From the NCBI RefSeq assembly GCF_016653355.1, contig NZ_NHSK01000164.1:1-64000 (forward strand): a DNA stretch of 64,000 nt, given 5' to 3'. How positions within the stretch are numbered: the stretch's first letter is position 1; each line of letters opens with the position of its first letter. Position numbers and translations under genes: made by a program. Source of the DNA: Rhodoplanes elegans (GTDB lineage Bacteria > Pseudomonadota > Alphaproteobacteria > Rhizobiales > Xanthobacteraceae). A model generated the notes under the pieces. That model was not told the origin of the DNA, did no database searches, and worked only from the letters and a program-made list of their open reading frames with translations. Shown here in pieces: positions 8,352 through 16,793 of the stretch.

Positions 8352-9332
8352 TCAAGCGTAGGTCCGGGCGTACATGTCCTTCAGATGCGCCTCGACGGTC
8401 GTCGGCGGGTATTTGGGCGTGTCGCCCGGCGCCAGGCAGGTCGGGATGCAGTCGATCGGCTGGTCGGGATTGCCGGTGTAGAAGAACGGCACCGAGTAGC
8501 GCTCGCGGCCCGGTACGTTGACGACCCGGTGCAGGGTCGAGCGGTAGCGGGCATTGGTCCAGCGGGCGATCAGGTCGCCGAGATTGACGACGTAGGCGCC
8601 CGGGACCGGCGGGGCGTGGATCCAGGTGCCGCCCGCCTCGTCCCACACCTGCAGGCCGCCGATGTCGTCCTGCAGCAGGAGCGTCAGGCTGCCGAAGTCC
8701 GTGTGGGCGCCGCAGCCCTTCTCGCCGGGTGCCGCATTGGCGGGCTGGGGCGGGTAGTGCAGCAGGCGCAGCGTCGCCAGCGGGTCGCGGTCGAACACCG
8801 AGAAGTGGTCCTCGGGCAGATCGAGCGACAGCGCGATGCCGCGCATCAGCCGCGCTCCGAGATCCAGCATGGCGGCGAAATAGGCCTGCATGGTCGGGCG
8901 GAAGCCGGGCAGGTCGGTTGGCCACAGGTTGGGGCCGCGGTTGAACCGCCGCGCCACGACGCGCGGATCGTCGAGCGGCAGGTCTGGGCCGATGTAGAAG
9001 CCCTCCTTCAGGTCGGGCGGGGCGCCGGGCTCGAGCGTCTGCCCCTTCAGCGGCTCGTAGCCGCGGTTGCAGAAGGAGAGCGCCTTGTCGATCGCCTGCT
9101 TGCGCGCCATCGGCTGGTCGAAGAACGCCTTCGACTCGGCCAGCACGGCCGCGATCAGGCCCTGCGGAACGCCGTGCCCGGTCACGTAGAAGAATCCCTT
9201 GTCGAGGCAGGCGCCCCGCAGCGCCGCGCCGACGGCGGCGCGGGTTTCCGGCCGCGATGCGCTGAGACCGGAGACGTCGATGATGGGCAGTTGCGCTTCG
9301 GCGATGCGCACGGCGTCGAGGGTAGCCGCCAT
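8352..9332 (-). CDS. 2-oxoglutarate/Fe(II)-dependent oxygenase, isopenicillin N synthase family
   Basis: 326-residue double-stranded beta-helix oxygenase. The N-terminal DIOX_N-type region (LPIIDVSGL, GFFYVTGHGVP) is followed by the iron facial triad His210-x-Asp212 (CGAHTDFGS) and His268 (STLHRVV), with Arg278-x-Ser280 (RYSVPFF) for 2-oxoglutarate. All catalytic positions are intact, so it should couple 2OG decarboxylation to hydroxylation of a small molecule. The family includes fungal thymine 7-hydroxylase, giberellin and efflorescence-type plant dioxygenases and IPNS itself; no substrate can be assigned. ATG 9332 has a strong GGAGGA site six bases upstream. It heads the enzymatic part of the cluster, 94 bp after the LysR gene. 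Confidence 0.92.
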   Translation of the reverse strand: MAATLDAVRIAEAQLPIIDVSGLSASRPETRAAVGAALRGACLDKGFFYVTGHGVPQGLIAAVLAESKAFFDQPMARKQAIDKALSFCNRGYEPLKGQTLEPGAPPDLKEGFYIGPDLPLDDPRVVARRFNRGPNLWPTDLPGFRPTMQAYFAAMLDLGARLMRGIALSLDLPEDHFSVFDRDPLATLRLLHYPPQPANAAPGEKGCGAHTDFGSLTLLLQDDIGGLQVWDEAGGTWIHAPPVPGAYVVNLGDLIARWTNARYRSTLHRVVNVPGRERYSVPFFYTGNPDQPIDCIPTCLAPGDTPKYPPTTVEAHLKDMYARTYA

Positions 9333-9341
9333 GGTCAGGTC

Positions 9342-9357
9342 CTCCGTGACTACGGAG
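9342..9357 (-). promoter_or_regulatory. Hairpin overlapping the oxygenase ribosome-binding site
   Basis: CTCCGT-AGTC-ACGGAG, read on the minus strand, forms a perfect 6-bp stem whose 3' arm contains the GGAG of the oxygenase Shine-Dalgarno sequence. It could limit ribosome access, or as DNA it could be a regulator site; the short stem leaves chance as an option. Confidence 0.35.
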
Positions 9358-9426
9358 AAAACCCTAGGCGGCGGTGCTGTGTTCGCGAAAGAAGAGAATA
9401 TGGCTCGGGCCGATGCCGAAACGGCA

Positions 9427-10368
9427 TCAGGCTCGCGCGTTCTCGACCTGCTCGCGGTCGGCGAGCGCTCCGGCGAGGATCTGCAGGAACACGTCGAGCA
9501 CGGCCGGCAGCGACCGGCCGGCCCGGACATAGACGCCGAGGTCGCTCCACACCGGCCCGCCGCTGTCGAGCGGCACATGGACGAGCCGGCCCTCGTCGAG
9601 CTGGCGCTCCAGGCCGACCCGGGTCTGGAACGCGATGCCGGCGCCGCGCTCGGCGAGCTCGCGCATCAGCTCGATCGACGACGCGGTGACGGACGGCTCG
9701 AACGAGCGGGGCAGGCGGGCGAGGGCCGGCCCGAGCAGCTGGTTGATCGAGAGGTCCGGCGTCGCCAGGATGATCGGGTGGTCGAGGCAGGCGGCGAGGC
9801 TGACGGTCTTGCGCCCCGCCAGCGGATGGTCCGGCGGCATGATGGCGCCGAGCTTGAACCGGCTCACCGCCACCTGGCGCAACTCCGGCGACCGGCGCAG
9901 CGCGAAGGCGACCCCGACGTCGGCGTCGCCGGCCGCGATCGCGTCGGGAATCGCGAACGAGCCCATGGTCGACACCGCGACGGTGACGCGCGGCGCGCGC
10001 GCCCTCAGCGTGCCGATCACCTCCGGCAGCAGCGCGCCGCAGACGCCCTCCACGGTGCTGATCTTGATGTGGCCGGCGCGGGCGCCGCGCAGCCCCTCGA
10101 TGTCGGAGCGGGCGCGCTCCAGATCCTGCAGCACCACGAGGGCGTGGCGGGCGATCGCCTCGCCGGCCGCGGTGAGCTTCAGGCCGGCCGGCAGCCGCTC
10201 GAACAGCGGTGCGCCGATCTCCGCCTCGAGCTTGAGGATCTGCCGATTGACGGCCGAGGAGGCGACGTTCAGGCGGCGCGCCGCCTCGCGGATCGAGCCG
10301 GCCCGCCGGACGGCGTCGAAATACACGATGGCGGCCGAATGGATGCGCACGCGGTCCTCTCGCGACAC
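9427..10368 (-). CDS. LysR family transcriptional regulator
   Basis: 313 residues if started at GTG 10368; a second GTG at 10350, with AGAGGA just upstream, would give 307 and is also plausible. The winged helix-turn-helix at about residues 13-60 contains AGSIREAARRLNVASSAVNRQI, a LysR-type recognition helix, and the remainder is a two-lobe effector-binding domain (FKLGAIMPPDHPLAG, ERGAGIAFQTRVG). It is encoded on the same strand immediately upstream of the oxygenase gene, so it probably controls the cluster in response to its substrate or a product. LysR regulators are often divergent from their targets; here the divergent neighbour is an unrelated small gene at 10590. Confidence 0.92.
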   Translation of the reverse strand: MSREDRVRIHSAAIVYFDAVRRAGSIREAARRLNVASSAVNRQILKLEAEIGAPLFERLPAGLKLTAAGEAIARHALVVLQDLERARSDIEGLRGARAGHIKISTVEGVCGALLPEVIGTLRARAPRVTVAVSTMGSFAIPDAIAAGDADVGVAFALRRSPELRQVAVSRFKLGAIMPPDHPLAGRKTVSLAACLDHPIILATPDLSINQLLGPALARLPRSFEPSVTASSIELMRELAERGAGIAFQTRVGLERQLDEGRLVHVPLDSGGPVWSDLGVYVRAGRSLPAVLDVFLQILAGALADREQVENARA

Positions 10369-10527
10369 GGAACAGCCCGGATCTTACCGCGCGAGAACGC
10401 CAGTTTCGAACGATTCCGCGCCGCCCGGGCGCCGCGGCGCCCCACGGTGCAACGGCCGGACGAGCCGTCGTGCCACAGTATCGAAGCGGTAAGCATGTCG
10501 CGGCATCGTCGACATTATCGGTGTCGC

Positions 10528-10544
10528 CTAACCGCCCGTTAACC
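10528..10544 (+). promoter_or_regulatory. Candidate CtrA-binding site upstream of the 10590 gene
   Basis: CTAA-N7-TTAACC (CTAA at 10528-10531, TTAACC at 10539-10544) differs by one base from the alphaproteobacterial CtrA consensus TTAA-N7-TTAAC. It ends 45 bp before the start codon at 10590. The 221-bp gap also holds a nearly perfect inverted pair, CGAAGCGGTAA (10482-10492) and TTAACCGCTTCG (10539-10550). Confidence 0.45.
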
Positions 10545-10589
10545 GCTTCGGCGAAATCATGGTCCCGCCGCGCCACCGACGAGGACCGC

Positions 10590-11069
10590 ATGTTCTTCCA
10601 GCGAACGACCGCGAAGTCAGTCGCCGTGATCGATGCGTTCCACGCCGCCGCGCCCGGGCTCAGAACCCCGGAGCACACGGTGGCGCAGGCGGCCTTCGCC
10701 GGCCTCGCCCAGTCGGTGCTCGACCGTCACCGCACCCGCAGCTACCGCTCGCTGCCGCGCCGCACGATCCGCGACCTCGCGCTGATCCTGGTGCTGGTGC
10801 ACGACGACCAGCCGTCCTTCGATCGCGCCCTGGTCGCGACCGGCATTCCGGTCGACGACATCATCGCGCTGCGCGAGCGCGCCAGCCGGCGCGACGACCT
10901 GATCGAGCGCAGCCGCCTCGCCATGCGGATGGCGCTCGCCGAGGCCCGCGCGGTGCGCCGTGCCGCCCGCGCCGCGACGCTCGCCGCCGCGGTGCCGCTC
11001 GACGACCCGCTCGAGGACATCCTCATGGCGCCGGAGCCGGCCTCGGGACCCGGCCGTCTCGCCGCCTGA
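10590..11069 (+). CDS. Hypothetical protein, arginine-rich and helical
   Basis: 159-residue protein that I cannot assign to a family. It starts MFFQRTTAKSVAVIDAFHAAAPG and is preceded by GAGGA four bases before ATG 10590; longer in-frame starts exist but lack a binding site. The sequence is predicted helical, rich in Arg/Ala/Leu, with no signal peptide or clear transmembrane segment, and an acidic stretch (LDDPLEDIL) near the end. GC and codon use match its neighbours. A CtrA-like box 45 bp upstream suggests cell-cycle or motility-linked expression, but this is inference. The manganese catalase begins 66 bp downstream and may be co-transcribed. Confidence 0.6.
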   Translation: MFFQRTTAKSVAVIDAFHAAAPGLRTPEHTVAQAAFAGLAQSVLDRHRTRSYRSLPRRTIRDLALILVLVHDDQPSFDRALVATGIPVDDIIALRERASRRDDLIERSRLAMRMALAEARAVRRAARAATLAAAVPLDDPLEDILMAPEPASGPGRLAA

Positions 11070-11135
11070 TCCCGCATCACGAGGAACAACGCCGGACGGG
11101 CACGGTTGGCCGACGGGGGCCAATCGGAGACCGTG

Positions 11136-12047
11136 ATGTTCCTGCGCATAGATCGCCTGCAGACCGAGCTGCCGATGCCGAAGGAGGCGGATCCCAACGC
11201 GGCCGCCGCGTTGCAGGAGCTGCTCGGCGGCAAGTACGGCGAGATGTCCACGCTCGGCAACTATCTGTTCCAGAGCTTCAACTTCCGCAGCAAGTCCAAG
11301 CTGAAGCCGTTCTACAGCCTGGTCGCCAACATCACGGCCGAGGAGCTCGGCCATGTCGAGCTCGTCTCCACCGGCGTCGCGATGCTCAACAACGGCCCCG
11401 GCGACCCGGAGGACTACGACATCGGCGCGGCGCCGTTCGAGGACATGAAGGACATCCGGCTCGCCGCGTCGTTCCTGTCGAACGGCGGTGGCGCCATGCC
11501 GATGAACTCCAACGGCGCCTCGTGGAACATGGACTTCGTCACCACCACGGGGAACGTGATCTTCGACCTGCTGCACAACTTCCATCTCGAATGCGGGGCG
11601 CGGCTGCACAAGCTGCGCGTCTACGAGACGCTGACCGACCCGACCGGCCGCGAGGTCTGCGGCTACCTGCTGGTGCGCGGCGGCGTCCACGCGCACGCCT
11701 ATGCGCTGGCGATCAAGAAGCTCACCGGCGTCGAGATCGAGAAGATGCTGCCGACACCGAACATCCCGACCGACCGGATTCCCGAATCCGCCAAGTACCT
11801 GGAGGAGGGGTCGCACCGCCGGCTCTACCGCTTCAGCCCGGACGACTACAAGGAGATGGCCGGCATCTGGGGCGGCGGCGAGCAGGCGTTGCCCACCGAT
11901 CCGAAGGGCACGCTGGAGGTGGTCGACGGGCCGCCCGAGGGCGGCAAGATCCCGGAGCTGGAGGGCACGCCCTCGGCCTTCGCACCCGACTACGCGCCCG
12001 AGGAGATGTACGAGATCGCCACCAAGCTCTGGAAGAAGTCCCGGTAA
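11136..12047 (+). CDS. Manganese catalase
   Basis: 303-residue non-haem catalase that disproportionates hydrogen peroxide using a dimanganese centre. Candidate ligands are Glu36 (KYGEMSTLGNY), Glu70 and His73 (TAEELGHVEL), Glu152 (FHLECGAR) and His185/187 (RGGVHAHAYA), which reproduce the ferritin-like four-helix pattern of the KatN family. The C-terminal wrap, ending near PEEMYEIATKLWKKSR, is also typical. ATG 11136 with CGGAGA five bases upstream is preferred to the start at 11106. A strong hairpin (12076-12107) follows the stop codon, and no other oxidative-stress gene lies close by. Confidence 0.94.
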   Translation: MFLRIDRLQTELPMPKEADPNAAAALQELLGGKYGEMSTLGNYLFQSFNFRSKSKLKPFYSLVANITAEELGHVELVSTGVAMLNNGPGDPEDYDIGAAPFEDMKDIRLAASFLSNGGGAMPMNSNGASWNMDFVTTTGNVIFDLLHNFHLECGARLHKLRVYETLTDPTGREVCGYLLVRGGVHAHAYALAIKKLTGVEIEKMLPTPNIPTDRIPESAKYLEEGSHRRLYRFSPDDYKEMAGIWGGGEQALPTDPKGTLEVVDGPPEGGKIPELEGTPSAFAPDYAPEEMYEIATKLWKKSR

Positions 12048-12075
12048 CGGCGGACGCGCGCCTGCCGGTATCCGC

Positions 12076-12107
12076 GGGGCGGTCGGGACGGAAGTCCCGG
12101 CCGCCCC
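12076..12107 (+). terminator. Terminator-type hairpin after the manganese catalase
   Basis: GGGGCGGTCGGGAC (12076-12089), loop GGAA, GTCCCGGCCGCCCC (12094-12107): a 14-bp stem with one G-U wobble. Only a weak T-rich stretch (GTTGCATT) follows, and it overlaps the rpsB -35 region. Confidence 0.65.
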
Positions 12108-12108
12108 G

Positions 12109-12137
12109 TTGCATTCGGGGCGCCGCGCCCCTATAAG
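12109..12137 (+). promoter_or_regulatory. Sigma-70 type promoter of the rpsB operon
   Basis: TTGCAT (12109-12114), a 17-bp spacer, then TATAAG (12132-12137); these match TTGACA and TATAAT at 4/6 and 5/6 positions with ideal spacing. The predicted transcript start near 12144 leaves a leader of about 120 nt before rpsB, which could host S2 autoregulation (known in other bacteria, not demonstrated here). Confidence 0.65.
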
Positions 12138-12262
12138 CGCGCCATCTCACACGCGGATTCCGTAGGCTTCGTGCCGTCCGGTGGCGTCGGGCGACCCTTT
12201 CGCGTTCACGCGAAAATCGTCCGGGCTACATGATCCGCGGAGGAAAAACCGGAGAAGAAACA

Positions 12263-13267
12263 ATGGCGCTGCCTGATTACAGCATGCGCCAGCTCCTCGA
12301 AGCTGGCGTGCATTTCGGCCACCAGGCCCATCGTTGGAACCCGAAGATGAAGGATTACATCTTCGGCGCCCGCAACAACATCCACATCATCGATCTCGCC
12401 CAGACGGTGCCGCTGCTGCACCAGGCGCTGAAGACGATCTCGGACACGGTCGCCCGCGGCGGCCGCATCCTGTTCGTCGGCACCAAGCGCCAGGCCCAGG
12501 ACATCGTCGCCGACAGCGCCAAGCGCTGCGCCCAGTACTACGTCAACTCGCGCTGGCTCGGCGGCACGCTGACCAACTGGAAGACCATCTCGGAGTCGAT
12601 CAAGCGGCTGCGCAAGCTCGACGAGATGCTCGCCTCCGGCGAGGCCCAGGCCTACACCAAGAAGGAGCGGCTGACGCTCACCCGCGAGCGCGACAAGCTC
12701 GACCGGGCGCTCGGCGGCATCAAGGACATGGGCGGCCTGCCCGACCTCCTGTTCGTGATCGACACGAACAAGGAGGACATCGCGATCAAGGAGGCCAAGC
12801 GCCTCGGCATCCCGGTCGCCGCGATCGTCGACACCAACTGCAACCCGGACGGCATCACCTACATCGTCCCGGGCAACGACGACGCCGGTCGGGCGATCAG
12901 CCTGTATTGTGACCTCGTCTCGCGCGCCGCCATCGACGGCATCTCGCGCGCCCACGGCGAGGCCGGCATCGACATCGGCGAGGCCGAGGCCCCGATCGTG
13001 GAGGACCTGCCGGCCGAGACCGCCACGGGCGGCGTCGGCTACGAGCAGCTGTCGGGGCCGCGCGGCGTCGCCGACGACCTCAAGAAGCTCACCGGCGTGT
13101 CGCCGGCGATCGAGCGCAAGCTCAACGACCTCGGCATCTTCCACTACTGGCAGATCGCCGCCTTCGGCCCCGATGCGGCGAGCCATGTCGGCGACGCCGT
13201 CGGCCTGCCGGGCCGGGTCGAGAAGTGGATCGCCAAGGCGAAGGAGCTCAGCGCCGAGGCCGAGTGA
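12263..13267 (+). CDS. rpsB: 30S ribosomal protein S2 with C-terminal extension
   Basis: 334 residues, against about 240 for E. coli S2. The core opens [21 protein letters not shown] with the conserved [12 protein letters not shown] and [13 protein letters not shown] stretches. From about residue 250 an extra domain follows an acidic linker; it contains [19 protein letters not shown] and [12 protein letters not shown], a helix-hairpin-helix-like arrangement I associate with similar C-terminal modules on NuoE and L21 in Rhizobiales. S2 is needed for S1 docking and 30S maturation; the extension's role is unknown. GGAG precedes ATG 12263. First gene of the rpsB-tsf-pyrH-frr block. Confidence 0.98.
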   Translation: MALPDYSMRQLLEAGVHFGHQAHRWNPKMKDYIFGARNNIHIIDLAQTVPLLHQALKTISDTVARGGRILFVGTKRQAQDIVADSAKRCAQYYVNSRWLGGTLTNWKTISESIKRLRKLDEMLASGEAQAYTKKERLTLTRERDKLDRALGGIKDMGGLPDLLFVIDTNKEDIAIKEAKRLGIPVAAIVDTNCNPDGITYIVPGNDDAGRAISLYCDLVSRAAIDGISRAHGEAGIDIGEAEAPIVEDLPAETATGGVGYEQLSGPRGVADDLKKLTGVSPAIERKLNDLGIFHYWQIAAFGPDAASHVGDAVGLPGRVEKWIAKAKELSAEAE

Positions 13268-13271
13268 CGAC

Positions 13272-13304
13272 AAGGCGGCGCCGGGCAGGGGTCCGCGCCG
13301 CCTT
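13272..13304 (+). terminator. Hairpin after rpsB (attenuator or terminator)
   Basis: AAGGCGGCGC (13272-13281) and GCGCCGCCTT (13295-13304) form a perfect 10-bp stem with a 13-nt loop, directly after the rpsB stop. No T-tract follows, so partial termination or RNA processing between rpsB and tsf is more likely than full termination. Farther on, 13401-13445 holds repeated GGTCCGGTC/GACCGGACC inverted motifs. Confidence 0.45.
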
Positions 13305-13472
13305 CGACCCGTATGCGCCGCCGCCGGTCCGCCGGCCGGCGGCGCCGTCACGGTGACGTCAAGTTAGTCGTGGATGCCCGGGGCCGGCGCGGCCGGACGG
13401 GTCCGGTCGCCGACCGGACGATCCGGTCCTCCGACCGGACCCGCGAGCGTCCCGTCCAGAGGACAATTCGAA

Positions 13473-14396
13473 ATGGCGAACATCAGCGCTTCCTTGGTGA
13501 AAGAGCTCCGCGACAAGACCGGCGCGGGCATGATGGACTGCAAGGCCGCCCTCGGCGAGACCAACGGCGACCTCGAGGCGGCGGTCGACTGGCTGCGCAA
13601 GAAGGGCCTCGCCAAGGCCGCCAAGAAGGCCGGCCGCATCGCCGCCGAGGGCCTGATCGGCGTCGCCGTGAAGGACAAGAAGGGCGTCGTCGTCGAGGTC
13701 AACTCGGAGACCGACTTCGTCGCCCGCAACGACCTGTTCCAGGGTCTCGTCCGCATGGTCGCCCAGGTGGCGCTCGACGTCGGCACCGACATCGAGAAAA
13801 TCGCCGCCGCCAAGGTCGGCGACACGACGATCGCCGAGGCGCTGTCCTCGGCCATCGCGACGATCGGCGAGAACATGACGCTGCGCCGCGCCGCGGGCCT
13901 CGAGGTGTCGCAGGGCGCCATCGGCCAGTACGTGCACTCGTCGGTCGGCGAGGGCCTCGGCAAGATCGGCGTGATCGTCGCGCTGGAGTCGCCCGGCAAG
14001 ACCGACGAGCTGGTCGCGCTCGGCCGCCTCGTCGCCATGCATATCGCCGCGTCGAACCCGCTCGCGGTCGACGAATCCGGCGTCGATCCGGCCGTGGTGG
14101 CGCGCGAGAAGGAAGTGCTGGCCGACAAGGCGCGTCAGCAGGGCAAGCCCGACAAGGTGATCGAGAAGATCGCCGAGTCCGGCATCAAGACCTTCTACAA
14201 GGAGGTCTGCCTGCTCGATCAGCCCTACATCCACGACACCGGCAAGACCGTCGCCCAGGCTCTCAAGGAGTCCGAGGGCAAGGTCGGCGGCGCCATCAAG
14301 GTGACGGGCTTCGTGCGCTACGCCCTCGGCGAGGGCATCGAGCGCAAGGAGTCGGACTTCGCCGCCGAGGTCGCGGCCGCGGCCGGGCAGGGCTGA
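13473..14396 (+). CDS. tsf: Elongation factor Ts
   Basis: 307-residue guanine nucleotide exchange factor for EF-Tu. The N-terminal UBA-like domain reads [27 protein letters not shown], followed by the core signature [15 protein letters not shown] and the dimerisation/core regions ([35 protein letters not shown]). Length and motifs are normal for Alphaproteobacteria. AGAGGA at 13459-13464 precedes ATG 13473. It follows rpsB after a 205-bp gap that holds a hairpin and short inverted repeats; pyrH follows. Confidence 0.98.
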   Translation: MANISASLVKELRDKTGAGMMDCKAALGETNGDLEAAVDWLRKKGLAKAAKKAGRIAAEGLIGVAVKDKKGVVVEVNSETDFVARNDLFQGLVRMVAQVALDVGTDIEKIAAAKVGDTTIAEALSSAIATIGENMTLRRAAGLEVSQGAIGQYVHSSVGEGLGKIGVIVALESPGKTDELVALGRLVAMHIAASNPLAVDESGVDPAVVAREKEVLADKARQQGKPDKVIEKIAESGIKTFYKEVCLLDQPYIHDTGKTVAQALKESEGKVGGAIKVTGFVRYALGEGIERKESDFAAEVAAAAGQG

Positions 14397-14413
14397 TCTC
14401 CTCGATCGTGATC

Positions 14414-14439
14414 GCGGCGCGGCCCACGGGCCGCGTCGC
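14414..14439 (+). terminator. GC-rich hairpin after tsf
   Basis: GCGGCGCGGCCC and GGGCCGCGTCGC pair over 12 bp (one G-U) with a very short loop, 18 bp after the tsf stop. There is no T-run; pyrH starts about 90 bp downstream. Confidence 0.45.
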
Positions 14440-14528
14440 CACATGAGGTCGCCGCTCGAGACCACCGGACGAGTCCTCGTCGCACGAGATCGTCACGCGA
14501 GGTCGAGCGGCTGCGCGGGAGAGGTCAC

Positions 14529-15245
14529 ATGTCGACGGCGCCTTATCGTCGGGTCATCGTCAAGCTCTCGGGCGAGGCGCTCGCCGGCACCGAGCAGCAC
14601 GGCATCGATCTCGACACGGTCGATCGCTTCGCCGCCGACCTGATCGCCGCCCAGGCGCTCGGCGTCACGCTCGGCGTCGTCGTCGGCGGCGGCAATCTTC
14701 TGCGCGGCGCCACCGCGGCGTCCCACGGTGCCGACCGCACCATCGCCGACGTGATGGGTATGCTGGCGACCGTGATGAACGCGCTGGCGCTCGAGTCGGC
14801 GATCGAACGCCTCGGCGGGCGCGCCCGCACCGTCTCGGCGATCGCCATGCCGCAGGTCTGCGAGACTTACGAACGCCGCGCCGCGCGCCGCCATCTCGAC
14901 GACGGCCGCATCGTGCTGTTCGCCGCCGGCACCGGCAACCCGTTCTTCACGACCGACACTACGGCGGTGCTGCGCGCCGCCGAGATGGGCGCCGAGGCGG
15001 TGCTCAAGGCGACCAATGTGGACGGCGTCTACAGCGCCGATCCCAAGCGTGATCCGACCGCGGTGCGCTATGACCGTCTCGGCCTCGACGAGGCGATCGA
15101 GAAGCGCCTCGGGGTCATGGATCTGACCGCGTTTTCCCTTGCCCGGGACCATCGCATCCCTATCATCGTGTTCTCGATCCGCGAGCCGGGGGCCGTCGAG
15201 TCGGTCTTGCGGGGAGCCGGTCGCGCCACCATCGTCGGCGGCTGA
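14529..15245 (+). CDS. pyrH: UMP kinase
   Basis: 238-residue amino-acid-kinase-fold enzyme phosphorylating UMP to UDP, an essential step in pyrimidine nucleotide synthesis. Visible motifs are the phosphate-binding VKLSGEAL near the start, the glycine-rich [11 protein letters not shown], the adenine/UMP-binding region [15 protein letters not shown], and [17 protein letters not shown] with [14 protein letters not shown], all diagnostic of bacterial PyrH. GGGAGAGG lies just before ATG 14529. It stands in its standard place between tsf and frr. Confidence 0.98.
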   Translation: MSTAPYRRVIVKLSGEALAGTEQHGIDLDTVDRFAADLIAAQALGVTLGVVVGGGNLLRGATAASHGADRTIADVMGMLATVMNALALESAIERLGGRARTVSAIAMPQVCETYERRAARRHLDDGRIVLFAAGTGNPFFTTDTTAVLRAAEMGAEAVLKATNVDGVYSADPKRDPTAVRYDRLGLDEAIEKRLGVMDLTAFSLARDHRIPIIVFSIREPGAVESVLRGAGRATIVGG

Positions 15246-15400
15246 CGTGCGGGCGCACGCGACCCCGGCGACGGCGGGGCCACCCGCGAGACCGCGATGC
15301 CATCCGCGTTTGCAGCGTCCATAGCGTTCATAGCGAGCGGCGCGCCTGAAGAATCCGAGTCCCGCTCGGGTCCGGCGGCATCGCTTCTGGAGAAGTGTCG

Positions 15401-15961
15401 ATGAGCGAGACCTACGACATCAACGAGCTGAAGCGTCGCATGCAGGGCGCCATCGGGGTGCTCAAGCAGGAGCTCGGCGGCCTGCGCACCGGCCGCGCCT
15501 CGACGGCGCTCCTCGACCACGTCCAGGCCGAGGTCTACGGCAGCCACATGCCGCTCAACCAGCTCGCCTCGATCAGCGTGCCGGAGCCGCGGCTGATCAG
15601 CGTGCAGGTGTGGGACAAGTCGGCCGTCCACGCGGTCGAGAAGGCGATCGTCGCCGCCAATATCGGTCTGACGCCGAACACCGAGGGGCAGGTGATCCGC
15701 CTGCGCGTGCCGGAGCTCAACGAGGAGCGCCGCAAGGAGCTGGTCAAGGTCGCCCACAAGTACGCGGAGACGGCCCGCGTCGCGGTCCGTCACGTCCGGC
15801 GCGACGGCATGGAGCTCCTCAAGAAGCTCGACAAGGACGGCAAGATTGGTCGCGACGATCACGAGCGCATGTCGGAGGAGGTCCAGAAGGCCACCGACCA
15901 GGCGATCGCCGACATCGATCACACGCTCGCCACCAAGGAAAAAGAGGTCATGACGGTCTAG
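15401..15961 (+). CDS. frr: Ribosome recycling factor
   Basis: 186 residues, the family's usual length. RRF splits post-termination 70S complexes together with EF-G. The three-helix bundle carries LGGLRTGRASTALLDHVQAEVYGSHMPLNQLASI and the basic RRKELVKVAHKYAE/ARVAVRHVRRDGM region that mimics tRNA contacts (given as separate short stretches along residues 25-140). ATG 15401 with GGAG eight bases upstream is chosen over GTG 15395. The gap to pyrH is 155 bp and uppS follows after 56 bp. Confidence 0.98.
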   Translation: MSETYDINELKRRMQGAIGVLKQELGGLRTGRASTALLDHVQAEVYGSHMPLNQLASISVPEPRLISVQVWDKSAVHAVEKAIVAANIGLTPNTEGQVIRLRVPELNEERRKELVKVAHKYAETARVAVRHVRRDGMELLKKLDKDGKIGRDDHERMSEEVQKATDQAIADIDHTLATKEKEVMTV

Positions 15962-16017
15962 CCCGGTGCGGGGCGAGGGGTGGATGACGTTGTGATCGGG
16001 GCGCCCGGAGCCGAGCC

Positions 16018-16791
16018 ATGTCCACGGCCGTGACGACGTCGGAGGCGGCACTCGGCGGGCCCGGACCGGGCTGCGCCGCGCCGCGCCACGTCGCCGTGAT
16101 CATGGACGGCAATGGCCGCTGGGCGGCGCAGCGCGGCCTGCCGCGTCGCGAAGGCCATCGCCGCGGCGTCGAGGCGTTGCGGCGCACCGTGCGGGCCGCC
16201 GGCGCGCTCGGCATCGGCATCCTCACCATCTTCTCGTTCTCGTCGGAGAACTGGTCGCGACCACCGTCCGAGATCAGCGACCTGATGGGGCTGCTGCGGC
16301 GCTTCATCCGCAACGACCTCGTCGATCTGCACAAGAGCAACGTCAAGGTGCGGGTGATCGGCGAGCGCACGACGCTCTCGCCCGACATCGCCGGCCTGCT
16401 GCGCGAGGCCGAGGACCTGACCCGCGCCAACACCGGGCTCGTCCTCGTCGTCGCCTTCAACTACGGCTCGCGCCAGGAGATCGCCCGCGCGGCGCAGCGC
16501 CTCGCCGCCGAGGTCGCGGCCGGCCGCCTCGCCCCCGAGGCGATCACGGCCGAGCTGATCTCGTCGCGTCTCGACGCCCCCGACATCCCCGATCCCGACC
16601 TCATCATCCGCACCAGCGGCGAGCAGCGCCTGTCCAACTTCCTGTTGTGGCAGGCCGCCTACAGCGAGCTGGTGTTCGTGCCCCTCTATTGGCCCGAGTT
16701 CGACCAGGCCGCCCTCGAGGGCGCGATCGCCGAGTACCGGCGGCGCGAACGTCGGTTCGGTGGCCTGGCGGCGGCGGGCGCCGGACCTTGA
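16018..16791 (+). CDS. uppS: Isoprenyl transferase (undecaprenyl diphosphate synthase)
   Basis: 257-residue cis-prenyltransferase making the C55 lipid carrier for peptidoglycan and other polymers from FPP and IPP. The active-site loop [12 protein letters not shown] supplies the catalytic aspartate, [10 protein letters not shown] and [11 protein letters not shown] bind substrate, and the C-terminal [19 protein letters not shown] and [14 protein letters not shown] motifs complete the family pattern. The first ~20 residues are a variable Gly/Pro-rich extension. Its TGA (16789-16791) is only two bases from the cdsA start codon, so the two are probably coupled. Confidence 0.97.
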   Translation: MSTAVTTSEAALGGPGPGCAAPRHVAVIMDGNGRWAAQRGLPRREGHRRGVEALRRTVRAAGALGIGILTIFSFSSENWSRPPSEISDLMGLLRRFIRNDLVDLHKSNVKVRVIGERTTLSPDIAGLLREAEDLTRANTGLVLVVAFNYGSRQEIARAAQRLAAEVAAGRLAPEAITAELISSRLDAPDIPDPDLIIRTSGEQRLSNFLLWQAAYSELVFVPLYWPEFDQAALEGAIAEYRRRERRFGGLAAAGAGP

Positions 16792-16793
16792 CC

